Shown here: positions 22,601 through 31,192 of the stretch, one piece after another
How the letters are laid out: each line of letters starts with the position of its first letter
Position numbering within the stretch: position 1 is the stretch's first letter
Assembly (NCBI GenBank): GCA_019828595.1
Contig: JAHQRK010000041.1
Coordinates: 62,001 to 126,000, forward strand
Length of the DNA stretch: 64,000 bases
Source of the DNA: Aphanomyces cochlioides
Taxonomy: Eukaryota; Oomycota; Saprolegniomycetes; Saprolegniales; Verrucalvaceae
Reading direction: 5' to 3'
The notes under the pieces: generated by a model
What the model saw: only the letters and a program-made list of their open reading frames with translations
Told to the model about the DNA's origin: nothing
Databases searched by the model: none
Position numbers and translations under genes: made by a program

Positions 22601-23065
22601 GAAGATTGCTCGGATGTTGAGACTTTTCATCATGCCTTCCATGCATGTCATCATGTACATCAAGTTTGGATGTTCCAAGAGCGAGCATGGAGTGCTTATG
22701 GTGTTAAGTTTGATTGGGCAACCACCACGAATATCAGTCGCTTCAAGACCAATACGCGAGGAAAACACCTGCATGACGCATTATTCAAATTATGGTCCCT
22801 CCTTTGTGCTTCCATCACGTACTCCTTATGGACTCAAAGAAATGCAACCAAGTTCGATGGCAAAAGGCCTCTACCGATTTTACTATGGAACGAGATTATA
22901 TTTGTCAGTTGGACAGCTTCCATCAGGCGAACAATTCGTTTGCTCTCGCCTGACGACTTCGACTATCGAAACATCATCGAAGCGGTCTCAGTCCTTTTCT
23001 CTCAAGCTGGATACAACGAGCTATTCGAAAAATATCCCATGTCTTTTCGAGTTGAACACCAGTAA
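19699..23065 (+). pseudogene. Family A ORF2, truncated and frameshifted
   Basis: Lacks the first ~250 codons, including most endonuclease motifs. One extra G near 20883 (CACTGGGTGATGG against CACTGGTGATGG in A8) shifts the frame between motif A and motif B of the reverse transcriptase. Downstream it is open to the normal stop at 23065, with FADD and the C-terminal Cys/His cluster present. Confidence 0.9.
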
Positions 23066-23278
23066 TTTGATTACAAGCCCCAGCTGTATTCTTGACTTGG
23101 TATCCCAGCTGAATTTTTGATTGGGAATCCTGGCGACCATCACTCACGATCCGCGCAAAACATTTCACTGCCCAATCAAATCGTGCCTGACTCAAGTGTC
23201 GCAACTGAGAATAAGTTCAGTGAGAATCTCAAAACAATTCTCCAAGACTCACTTTTGATTTTACCCAAGACAACAACA

Positions 23279-24493
23279 ATGGAAGCTTCAACGATTTTCA
23301 CTGCCGATAGCGTACTCCCCGCGCAGACGTCGAGACCCATAACTACACGAGGTGTGGGGAGCTCGATGTCTCCAGGGATTACTCTTGAGGGAGTGGATGG
23401 AGTTGAGATTTCTGTACCTATGACGCAATCATCCGACACTCGTCCTTCAAGTCCAGTTACAACTGAAGAACACCAATTTACTCCTGATATGTCCATTTTG
23501 AACTCGAGCACCCGCGAATTTGACCCCTTGGGCAATGACAATGGATCTCCGCTACCATCCCTCATGGATCTATTGGACGATGTTTCTGTTCCAGCCAGGC
23601 CACAAACGAATGCGACAACGGCTGATGCCCCAACCAACCGCCCACGCACTCTGCGAATTCCAACCGACGATGATGACATCGATGAAGTGTTGTTTATCGA
23701 TGACCACCGCGAAGTGGCATCAATGCGAAATCGAATTTCAACTATTCAATACCAAGTCAACTGGAAGTTTCAACGCCCGGATGGACTCAACAAAGACTGG
23801 TTCGACGAAAAAGACCTCAGCGGGTGTCAAGAAGCCGTGGCGATGTACCAACGATGGCGACAAGCTGGAGCCCACTTCCTCACGAACACTGGTCTCGCCC
23901 CAACGCTTGCTGAATTTCGAGCGATGGATCCTCTGTGGCTAGAAATTGGCAACAACAGTGACAAATCTTGTCTTGCGGCTGCAATCCGAATCGTTGCTAC
24001 CAATTTGAATGTCTCCAATTTTGAGCTCAGCGAAGAAGTCATTTCGGGTTTCAAAGAGGCCCATGGAGTTCCTCAAGACGCGGGCATTCCCCCTTCCAAG
24101 ATGCATGATTTTCTCAAGCTGGCATACACACATGGATTCCACTACAACGACGCCATATTCTCCCGTCAACTGCTCAAGCAATCGGTGGGTGATCCAATTC
24201 GTGATATCTGTAGAGCGATATTGGATGAGCCTGACGGAGAATTCTTGGTTGTTTCTGTCACTGATTCAACATCCCATTGCTGGGTCCTCGCCAAGCGATA
24301 CAAGCGCTGCATAGACCGAAGTCTATGTATGATCCAAGACAATGAAAATGTATACCCCCTGGGTCAGATGCCAAGAGTCAGTTTTATCCGACATATTCGC
24401 CGTGTTAGCTTACAAACACCGAAGAAATCGAAGTCCCAACGTCGAAGCGAATCAAGAAAACGAAAAGCCAAATTGATTACCAATTCAGCCTAG
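23279..24493 (+). CDS. Family A ORF3 (copy A3): chromodomain + putative cysteine protease
   Basis: First ATG at 23279 gives 404 residues; the same frame is open back to 23117 but has only a TTG there, after a TGA. The chromodomain segment (RISTIQYQVNWKF...) and the Cys/His/Asp candidates are present. It differs from other copies by Asn for Asp in the GLNKDWF segment of the chromodomain. ORF3 is intact while its own ORF2 is broken, so it could act only on another element's machinery. Confidence 0.62.
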   Translation: MEASTIFTADSVLPAQTSRPITTRGVGSSMSPGITLEGVDGVEISVPMTQSSDTRPSSPVTTEEHQFTPDMSILNSSTREFDPLGNDNGSPLPSLMDLLDDVSVPARPQTNATTADAPTNRPRTLRIPTDDDDIDEVLFIDDHREVASMRNRISTIQYQVNWKFQRPDGLNKDWFDEKDLSGCQEAVAMYQRWRQAGAHFLTNTGLAPTLAEFRAMDPLWLEIGNNSDKSCLAAAIRIVATNLNVSNFELSEEVISGFKEAHGVPQDAGIPPSKMHDFLKLAYTHGFHYNDAIFSRQLLKQSVGDPIRDICRAILDEPDGEFLVVSVTDSTSHCWVLAKRYKRCIDRSLCMIQDNENVYPLGQMPRVSFIRHIRRVSLQTPKKSKSQRRSESRKRKAKLITNSA

Positions 24494-24571
24494 CAGTTGG
24501 AAATGGGATGAGCCTTCGGGCAATATTAGTTTGTAGTTTACATTAACTACAAATAGACTCCCCATTGACAT

Positions 24572-24585
24572 TGAGCTATAGAGGA
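24572..24585 (-). repeat. 14-nt tRNA-Asn fragment between A3 and A4
   Basis: TGAGCTATAGAGGA, target-site duplication at the 3' end of A3. Confidence 0.95.
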
Positions 24586-25969
24586 TGACTCAAGTGTCGC
24601 AACTGAGAATAAGTTCAGTGAGAATCTCAAAACAATTCTCCAAGACTCACTTTTGATTTTACCCAAGACAACAACAATGGAAGCTTCAACGATTTTCACT
24701 GCCGATAGCGTACTCCCCGCGCAGACGTCGAGACCCATAACTACACGAGGTGTGGGGAGCTCGATGTCTCCAGGGATTACTCTTGAGGGAGTGGATGGAG
24801 TTGAGATTTCTGTACCTATGACGCAATCATCCGACACTCGTCCTTCAAGTCCAGTTACAACTGAAGAACACCAATTTACTCCTGATATGTCCATTTTGAA
24901 CTCGAGCACCCGCGAATTTGACCCCTTGGGCAATGACAATGGATCTCCGCTACCATCCCTCATGGATCTATTGGACGATGTTTCTGTTCCAGCCAGGCCA
25001 CAAACGAATGCGACAACGGCTGATGCCCCAACCAACCGCCCACGCACTCTGCGAATTCCAACCGACGATGATGACATCGATGAAGTGTTGTTTATCGATG
25101 ACCACCGCGAAGTGGCATCAATGCGAAATCGAATTTCAACTATTCAATACCAAGTCAACTGGAAGTTTCAACGCCCGGATGGACTCGACAAAGACTGGTT
25201 CGACGAAAAAGACCTCAGCGGGTGTCAAGAAGCCGTGGCGATGTACCAACGATGGCGACAAGCTGGAGCCCACTTCCTCACGAACACTGGTCTCGCCCCA
25301 ACGCTTGCTGAATTTCGAGCGATGGATCCTCTGTGGCTAGAAATTGGCAACAACAGTGACAAATCTTGTCTTGCGGCTGCAATCCGAATCGTTGCTACCA
25401 ATTTGAATGTCTCCAATTTTGAGCTCAGCGAAGAAGTCATTTCGGGTTTCAAAGAGGCCCATGGAGTTCCTCAAGACGCGGGCATTCCCCCTTCCAAGAT
25501 GCATGATTTTCTCAAGCTGGCATACACACATGGATTCCACTACAACGACGCCATATTCTCCCGTCAACTGCTCAAGCAATCGGTGGGTGATCCAATTCGT
25601 GATATCTGTAGAGCGATATTGGATGAGCCTGACGGAGAATTCTTGGTTGTTTCTGTCACTGATTCAACATCCCATTGCTGGGTCCTCGCCAAGCGATACA
25701 AGCGCTGCATAGACCGAAGTCTATGTATGATCCAAGACAATGAAAATGTATACCCCCTGGGTCAGATGCCAAGAGTCAGTTTTATCCGACATATTCGCCG
25801 TGTTAGCTTACAAACACCGAAGAAATCGAAGTCCCAACGTCGAAGCGAATCAAGAAAACGAAAAGCCAAATTGATTACCAATTCAGCCTAGCAGTTGGAA
25901 ATGGGATGAGCCTTCGGGCAATATTAGTTTGTAGTTTACATTAACTACAAATAGACTCCCCATTGACAT
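24586..25969 (+). mobile_element. Family A LINE copy A4, ORF3 and 3' end only (1384 bp)
   Basis: A 5'-truncated copy that begins in the upstream open part of ORF3 (TGACTCAAGTGTCGC). It lies farthest from the tRNA in its stack and directly next to original array spacer, so it was the first insertion at this site. It shares the ITNSA variant with A3. Confidence 0.93.
24677..25891 (+). CDS. Family A ORF3 (copy A4), complete from its AUG
   Basis: The truncation point lies 5' of the ORF3 AUG, so this copy keeps the whole 404-residue AUG-initiated frame with chromodomain segment, Cys, His and Asp candidates and the basic tail. No element promoter remains upstream. Expression would need read-through from A3 or B1, which lie upstream in the same orientation. 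It may simply be a dead fragment too young to have decayed. Confidence 0.5.
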   Translation: MEASTIFTADSVLPAQTSRPITTRGVGSSMSPGITLEGVDGVEISVPMTQSSDTRPSSPVTTEEHQFTPDMSILNSSTREFDPLGNDNGSPLPSLMDLLDDVSVPARPQTNATTADAPTNRPRTLRIPTDDDDIDEVLFIDDHREVASMRNRISTIQYQVNWKFQRPDGLDKDWFDEKDLSGCQEAVAMYQRWRQAGAHFLTNTGLAPTLAEFRAMDPLWLEIGNNSDKSCLAAAIRIVATNLNVSNFELSEEVISGFKEAHGVPQDAGIPPSKMHDFLKLAYTHGFHYNDAIFSRQLLKQSVGDPIRDICRAILDEPDGEFLVVSVTDSTSHCWVLAKRYKRCIDRSLCMIQDNENVYPLGQMPRVSFIRHIRRVSLQTPKKSKSQRRSESRKRKAKLITNSA

Positions 25970-25983
25970 TGAGCTATAGAGGA
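25970..25983 (-). repeat. 14-nt tRNA-Asn fragment at the outer end of the B1-A3-A4 stack
   Basis: TGAGCTATAGAGGA followed by the original tRNA 5' flank TTCCATACTATCG. It is the duplication made by A4. Confidence 0.95.
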
Positions 25984-26866
25984 TTCCATACTATCGTATA
26001 CCCACCGTGCCACACATACACTCATACAATCCTTTCCACTGCAAACAACCACCACGGACACAGACATTATGCACATCGTAACCAAACACACGTCAATCAA
26101 AACAAACACTTTACACTCCAATCTCTCCACAAAAACACGATTCGACCAATGGACATCAAAATTTCACATGGACATGATACCCGTCTAAAATACGCGAGCA
26201 GTTCCGATTTTGACTCTTCTTCGGATCGAAATCTTGTCCGAAACAAAGTTTCGTGCGGTACATCGACTTATTGAGAGCATATCAGTCTCCTGCTCGCGCA
26301 AGGAATGGGAGGGTATATCCTCAATACTCCGCAGAACAAATTCATAGGTTTCCATGAAACAAAAATATACCTGGTAAACACATGTTCAATCAGAATATCA
26401 ATCATATTTCCATTCGGCACAACATTAAATTCTTTTCACTAAACAACAGCAAAGCTACACCAACTGTTTATCGTACTCAATCCATCAAGCAACATCGCTC
26501 AACTTGTTTCAAACAGTTCATATCATCTTGATTGGACTTGATTTTGTTTCACATTCTACAGAAATGGTGGTAGTGTTTTCGAGGCTTTCTGAATAGGATG
26601 TTTTTGACAGTCATGAAAGTGTATAATTCTTGTTCCATGTGCTGGTGTAGATTGTCGAAGTGAAGGTCTCGAGTTTATCAACAATGTTTTATCTGAGAGA
26701 AGCGTCGGTGTGCCTGGTGACGTAGTTTCTCTGTATAAATGTGTCGATATTCGGAGAAGCGAGTGGTGACTACGACGGTGACATGATGCACGGGTGTGAT
26801 ATGGATTGTCATTGTAGGTATTGTATGAGTGTATGTTTGAAACGGTGAGGGAAGTATAGTATGGAA
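25984..26866 (+). repeat. Spacer 2 of the array (883 bp), normal orientation
   Basis: Same as 10379-11261. It is flanked on both sides by 14-nt tRNA fragments because elements occupy the tRNA sites on both sides. No gene recognised. Confidence 0.88.
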
Positions 26867-26880
26867 TCCTCTATAGCTCA
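26867..26880 (+). repeat. 14-nt tRNA-Asn fragment (duplication of B2)
   Basis: TCCTCTATAGCTCA after the original flank TATGGAA, directly before the 3' end of B2. Confidence 0.95.
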
Positions 26881-27037
26881 CTGCAATGGGGAGGTATATT
26901 AATAGACTTTCAATATCTACTAATACTAATATTGCCTACTAACGGCTCATCCCACTTCCAAATGCTTCAGCAGATTTTCTACCTTGGGCTTTGGAGTACA
27001 GCGATTTTTGACTTGTTGAATAAATACTTGGGGCTTG
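26881..27037 (-). promoter_or_regulatory. Family B 3' UTR with predicted three-stem RNA structure
   Basis: It runs from the ORF2 stop to the element end (...CTCCCCATTGCAG, read on the minus strand). Three helices can be drawn: an outer AGTGGG/CCCATT stem, a GCC/GGC hairpin, and a long TATTAGTAGA/TCTATTAATA hairpin with one G-U pair. The same three helices form in family A with different sequences. This is the likely recognition structure for the element's own reverse transcriptase; there is no poly(A) tail. Confidence 0.6.
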
Positions 27038-30000
27038 TTAATTTGGGGTTGAAGGTTGGAGCGCGAGCAAAGTCGGGTACTTGGCTACCAGTGGGCGATA
27101 GACAGGTTGTCTATGCAAAGTATTGATTGCTGAAATTGCTTCCACTCGTTGAGGGCTGTCAACTTCTTGGAGGCGAAGCCATCTGCGGATCGATGCATGC
27201 CATCGGATGAAGCTGACTTCTTGCCAAATTTCTGGCGGAGGCGGCTCCTTCGATTCGAACTTGGCGGCGTTGTGCGTTGTCCAAATATAGTGAAGGTTGG
27301 AAGCACACAGAAGAGCCCAGAGCACAAACAGTATGTCTTGAAGCTGGCTACCGCGTTCGTTGACTTGAAAGCGGTCGATGTTGGTGATGGCAGTCCAATC
27401 GAAATTGACACCGAAGCATCGCCAAGCGGTCGCGTGAAAACGCCAAAGGGGATACACGCGAGAGCAGGTGTGGAAGGCGTGGTGTTGGTTCTCCGGTGCG
27501 TCGCAATTGGTATAGACACAGCAAATTACGTCTGGCTGCTGAGGTTGCAAGTAGAACAAGCGCGAGTTGACAGGCAGCATGTTGAACAACAGTCGAAACC
27601 AAACGTCGCCATGGAGGGGAGGCGGCCAACGGCATGTTTTGCGGATGAGTCGCACGTAGGTCGCAATATCTTGTTGCTCGACGCGGGACGATGTCGCCAC
27701 TGGGTGCGGTTTTCCATCCGAAGGGGCGTGATGCGCCAAACGTGATACGAGTCGCTTGGGCCAACGCTCGAAGGATAGCAATTGATCTTTGAAAAGTGCC
27801 TTGAAAGGGTGACTTGTTGTATCGATATCGGTCAAAGCAGTTCCAGTTCGAACGCCAGACGTGCGGAGGACTTGGTCGAATATCTTGGTGAGGTGGCTAT
27901 AAACTTGACCAGCACGTTCGGGTGCTGCAAATCCCATCGCGCCGTTCGCTTGTAACGTCACTTGTGCCGCACGGTTGTTGGATGACAGTCGATCAATAAA
28001 CGCAGCTCTTGTAGGCCATGTCCCTTGCCGTGTCAAGAAGTCTTTGAGGCAGTGGAAACCGTTTTGAGACGCATGTATACACCATCGACGACACAGAGCA
28101 GTCTTCACGACATTTGATGTAGCACCCGCAGGACCAACTTGCAGAGCGGGGTAGGATGTCAGCCACACGGGGAGGTTCAAAAGTTCTTCGAGGCTTGGTG
28201 GCGAAGCGGTTCGCTTGGCCATAGGTGTGGCGGCCCATTGATGCCAAATGTCGTGCCAAAGAGGATGCAGCTCCCACAAAAACAACCACTTGGAGCTGTG
28301 GTTGGGGAAGTACGTGAGAAAGTCGAACGGGTGGGTGTCGCGATACAGCTTGTTCATGACACGGGAAAATTGTCTCTTGACAAGCAACTTCCATGGGGCA
28401 AATGTGTTGGGTGAATTGGGCTGCATCAAGAGTTGGAGCCGCAGCAGTCGCTGAGTCCGAAGCTTCGAAGCCACATGCGGAATACCGAGGCCGAGTTTTT
28501 GATCGAACTGCCACTTGCGGCAAATAGTTGAGCGATGATGGTCGGTGATTTGCGTCTTCCGACCAAGGATGTACTTGTTGACCATTCTTTGCCAAACGGC
28601 AACCATCGTTGGAGGCACATACACTGCAGCCGTGACATGCCATAACAACGACAACAACATGGTCGATACGATGAGTTTGCGGCCTTGGAGGGTTCGCGCA
28701 CGACTTCCCCACGTTTGAAACGCAGCCAGAAACTTGTCGTTCAGTTGCTGGACTTGAAAATCGCGCGGCAGTCGGTGGCCAAAGAGAATACCAAGGTATT
28801 TCACTGGCTTCTCGCTCGGCAAGACGTTCAAGAGGCCACCATCGTCGATGTCTTCGATATCGAGATTGTTGTTGAGCGCCAAAGTCATGCACTTGGCAAC
28901 GTTGAGACGAGCTCCAGACACAGAGCAAAAGTCTTCGACAATTGCCATTTGCTCGACCGCCGCTTGGAGGGATGACGAGAGTAGAGTCGTGTCGTCGGCA
29001 AAGTAGATGCTCGTCAGTGAGTCTCCGTTTGGAAGGGGAATACCAAAATCAGGAGATCCGCGTAGCATTTCGCCGAGTGGCTCGAGGTAAAGTACGAAGA
29101 GCATGCACGATAGGGGGCAACCTTGCTTGACTCCGCGGGTAGGCCGTATGGTTGGGCCAAGACCGTCGTTGAAAATGATCTGGACCAGAGGCGTATTGTA
29201 AAGCAACTGAACCCAAGACACAAATGTGGGACCGATGTTCATCTCCTTGAGTACGTCGAAGAGAAAGCCTTGGTCAACCATATCGTATGCCTTGGAAAAG
29301 TCGAGAAGCGTCGCGTAGTAGTCGTGGTCTTCATTGGTACAGAAAGTCTGCAATGCTTGTACCAGCATCACGTGGTCGTGCAAGCGACGGCCAGGGACAA
29401 AACCAGCTTGGCTTGGGTGAGCGAGGTATGGGGCAACTTGTGCAAGACGGTAGGCCAGCGCCCGCGATAGAATCTTGACTTCAACCGACATGAGAGTAAT
29501 CGGCCGATAGTTGCCAGGGTCGCCTCTGTCTCCAGCCTTGAACAAGAGCGCCACTGCACTTCGGCGTTGTTGGAGCAGGAGGTGACCGTGATGGGTGAGT
29601 TGGTAGTTGAACACCTTGAGCAGGATTTGGGCGAATACGTCCGGGGAGACTTGAAAGAAAGCTGCAGGCCAGCCGTCTGGACCAGGAGACTTGTTCGGGT
29701 TCATAGACTTGAGCGCGCCGCACAGGTCTTCCGCCGTGAGAGGACTTTCCAGAGCGTCGCGCTGTTCTTGAGTGAGACGTCGAGTAATGGCTCGAATGAT
29801 AGCTCGGCGACGGGCCCGATTCAACGGTGGTTGGTCTCTTGGAGTGACCATGATGTTTTTCCAATGAGACGTAAAACCAGCCTTGACTTCAGACGGGTCA
29901 GTCGACGTTACACCGTTGATTGTCACGGACGAGAGCGGCACTTTGATCCCCTTGGGTCGACGAAAAAAGTGACTGGTACCTCGCTCGTTGACGTTGGCGT

Positions 30001-31192
30001 GAAAGTCGAATTGCTGATCCAGGTTGAACTGTCGGTACTCGCTGCGGGCAGTGTCAAGGGCTTGACGGGCGGTATTAACAATGGATGTCTCAACGAGTCC
30101 CATGTCGAATGCTCGGCGGGAAGTAAGCCACTTCATCTTGAGGCTGTTGAGTGTGTACTTCATCGAGTCAATGTACTGGCGATGACTGACTTGGAGACGC
30201 TTCTTCATTCTCTTCAACCAGCCGTACCACTTTGCGCCAAAGTTTTGAGTGTCGTCTGCGCGCATCTCGTCCAAAAGTTGATTGGCTTCGGCCTTGATCG
30301 CTGCGACTACTTGAGGGTTGTTTAAGAGCTCACGGGGGAGGCGCCAGTAACTTCGGTCGGGAGCTCGCTGCTCGCAGGAGAGGACCACTTTGTGTTCCAT
30401 GTGGTCGCCTGCAAAGCTGCTTGGGGAATAGCTTGAACGTGCGTACGTTTGAGCGACGATATCTTGGTCCACAAACAGGTAGTCGAGGCGGTTGCTTCGA
30501 CCAGGGCCGCTGTAAACGCGCTCGTTGGGGTGGTGCATCCTCCACGCATCGATAACACCAAGTGCTGAAAGCCAGGCAATGCATTCCGCCTTACCAGCGT
30601 TGTGGTCTTGGCGAGGTCGAGTCGCGTCCAGATGCTCCTCCAGGGGTAAGTTGAAATCGCCTCCGACAAAGTGAATGCTGTCGTCTTCAAAGTCGCGAGG
30701 CAGGTCGTCGAAAAACGGTGCTCGAGAGTGAGCGATAACCGGGGCATAGACGTTGTGAAAGTACACAGGAACGCCGTCCCACTGAGTTCGAACAACCATG
30801 TATCTTCCAGGTCGGTCATGGGTGGTCAAGTGTTGCAGGTCGAGGAATCCAGGCATGGATCCATGGAAATACGATGCCACACCGCAGCGCCGATTGTTGA
30901 GTGAGTCGACGCGATCAGTGCGGAGATCGTTGGTGAAGAGCTTGTATTTGCCAACGCCTACTTCGTTGTTGAGGTGGAGTTGGAAGGTTTCGAGATGTTT
31001 GATGTTATTGATTTTGGTTTCTTGAAAGAAAACGGCTTGGGTCGGAATTTGGAGTCGCCGCGCCACAAGATGTCCGTTGTCTTTCAGCCCATTGAGGTTG
31101 GCAGTGGTCAGTTCGAGTATGGGGAACTTGGTGAAGAGACCGGCCGCGACCACCTTAGCCACGGAACGCGACAGACGTTGCGTTCGCAACAT
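27038..31192 (-). CDS. Family B ORF2: APE endonuclease-reverse transcriptase (intact)
   Basis: 1384 residues from an ATG at 31192, 38 nt inside ORF1. All key elements are present: endonuclease QETK, GGDFN, SNRLDY and AGDH; RT motif A LDFSKAYD, motif B RGVKQGCPLSC, motif C FADD; C-terminal Cys/His finger. The length equals B1. Role: nick the tRNA-Asn gene in its A box and reverse-transcribe the element RNA from that nick. Overlap with ORF1 in a +1-shifted frame suggests both are read from one mRNA. Confidence 0.94.
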   Translation of the reverse strand: MLRTQRLSRSVAKVVAAGLFTKFPILELTTANLNGLKDNGHLVARRLQIPTQAVFFQETKINNIKHLETFQLHLNNEVGVGKYKLFTNDLRTDRVDSLNNRRCGVASYFHGSMPGFLDLQHLTTHDRPGRYMVVRTQWDGVPVYFHNVYAPVIAHSRAPFFDDLPRDFEDDSIHFVGGDFNLPLEEHLDATRPRQDHNAGKAECIAWLSALGVIDAWRMHHPNERVYSGPGRSNRLDYLFVDQDIVAQTYARSSYSPSSFAGDHMEHKVVLSCEQRAPDRSYWRLPRELLNNPQVVAAIKAEANQLLDEMRADDTQNFGAKWYGWLKRMKKRLQVSHRQYIDSMKYTLNSLKMKWLTSRRAFDMGLVETSIVNTARQALDTARSEYRQFNLDQQFDFHANVNERGTSHFFRRPKGIKVPLSSVTINGVTSTDPSEVKAGFTSHWKNIMVTPRDQPPLNRARRRAIIRAITRRLTQEQRDALESPLTAEDLCGALKSMNPNKSPGPDGWPAAFFQVSPDVFAQILLKVFNYQLTHHGHLLLQQRRSAVALLFKAGDRGDPGNYRPITLMSVEVKILSRALAYRLAQVAPYLAHPSQAGFVPGRRLHDHVMLVQALQTFCTNEDHDYYATLLDFSKAYDMVDQGFLFDVLKEMNIGPTFVSWVQLLYNTPLVQIIFNDGLGPTIRPTRGVKQGCPLSCMLFVLYLEPLGEMLRGSPDFGIPLPNGDSLTSIYFADDTTLLSSSLQAAVEQMAIVEDFCSVSGARLNVAKCMTLALNNNLDIEDIDDGGLLNVLPSEKPVKYLGILFGHRLPRDFQVQQLNDKFLAAFQTWGSRARTLQGRKLIVSTMLLSLLWHVTAAVYVPPTMVAVWQRMVNKYILGRKTQITDHHRSTICRKWQFDQKLGLGIPHVASKLRTQRLLRLQLLMQPNSPNTFAPWKLLVKRQFSRVMNKLYRDTHPFDFLTYFPNHSSKWLFLWELHPLWHDIWHQWAATPMAKRTASPPSLEELLNLPVWLTSYPALQVGPAGATSNVVKTALCRRWCIHASQNGFHCLKDFLTRQGTWPTRAAFIDRLSSNNRAAQVTLQANGAMGFAAPERAGQVYSHLTKIFDQVLRTSGVRTGTALTDIDTTSHPFKALFKDQLLSFERWPKRLVSRLAHHAPSDGKPHPVATSSRVEQQDIATYVRLIRKTCRWPPPLHGDVWFRLLFNMLPVNSRLFYLQPQQPDVICCVYTNCDAPENQHHAFHTCSRVYPLWRFHATAWRCFGVNFDWTAITNIDRFQVNERGSQLQDILFVLWALLCASNLHYIWTTHNAAKFESKEPPPPEIWQEVSFIRWHASIRRWLRLQEVDSPQRVEAISAINTLHRQPVYRPLVAKYPTLLALQPSTPN

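Larger units (their letters stand above)
19698..24571 (+). mobile_element. Family A LINE copy A3, 5'-truncated in ORF2
   Basis: Begins within the endonuclease domain (GCCGGAGATCAC, the AGDHLEH motif) and runs through the rest of ORF2, ORF3 and the complete 3' end (4874 bp). It has the same orientation and 3' junction as all other copies, and is middle in the stack, older than B1 and younger than A4 by position. ORF3 carries ITNSA at its end, as in A4 and A6. Confidence 0.93.

Noticed and set aside
23090..23140. Direct repeat CCCAGCTG...TTGA twice between ORF2 and ORF3 as a regulatory element
   Set aside because: Two short imperfect copies about 30 bp apart; too little to support a function.
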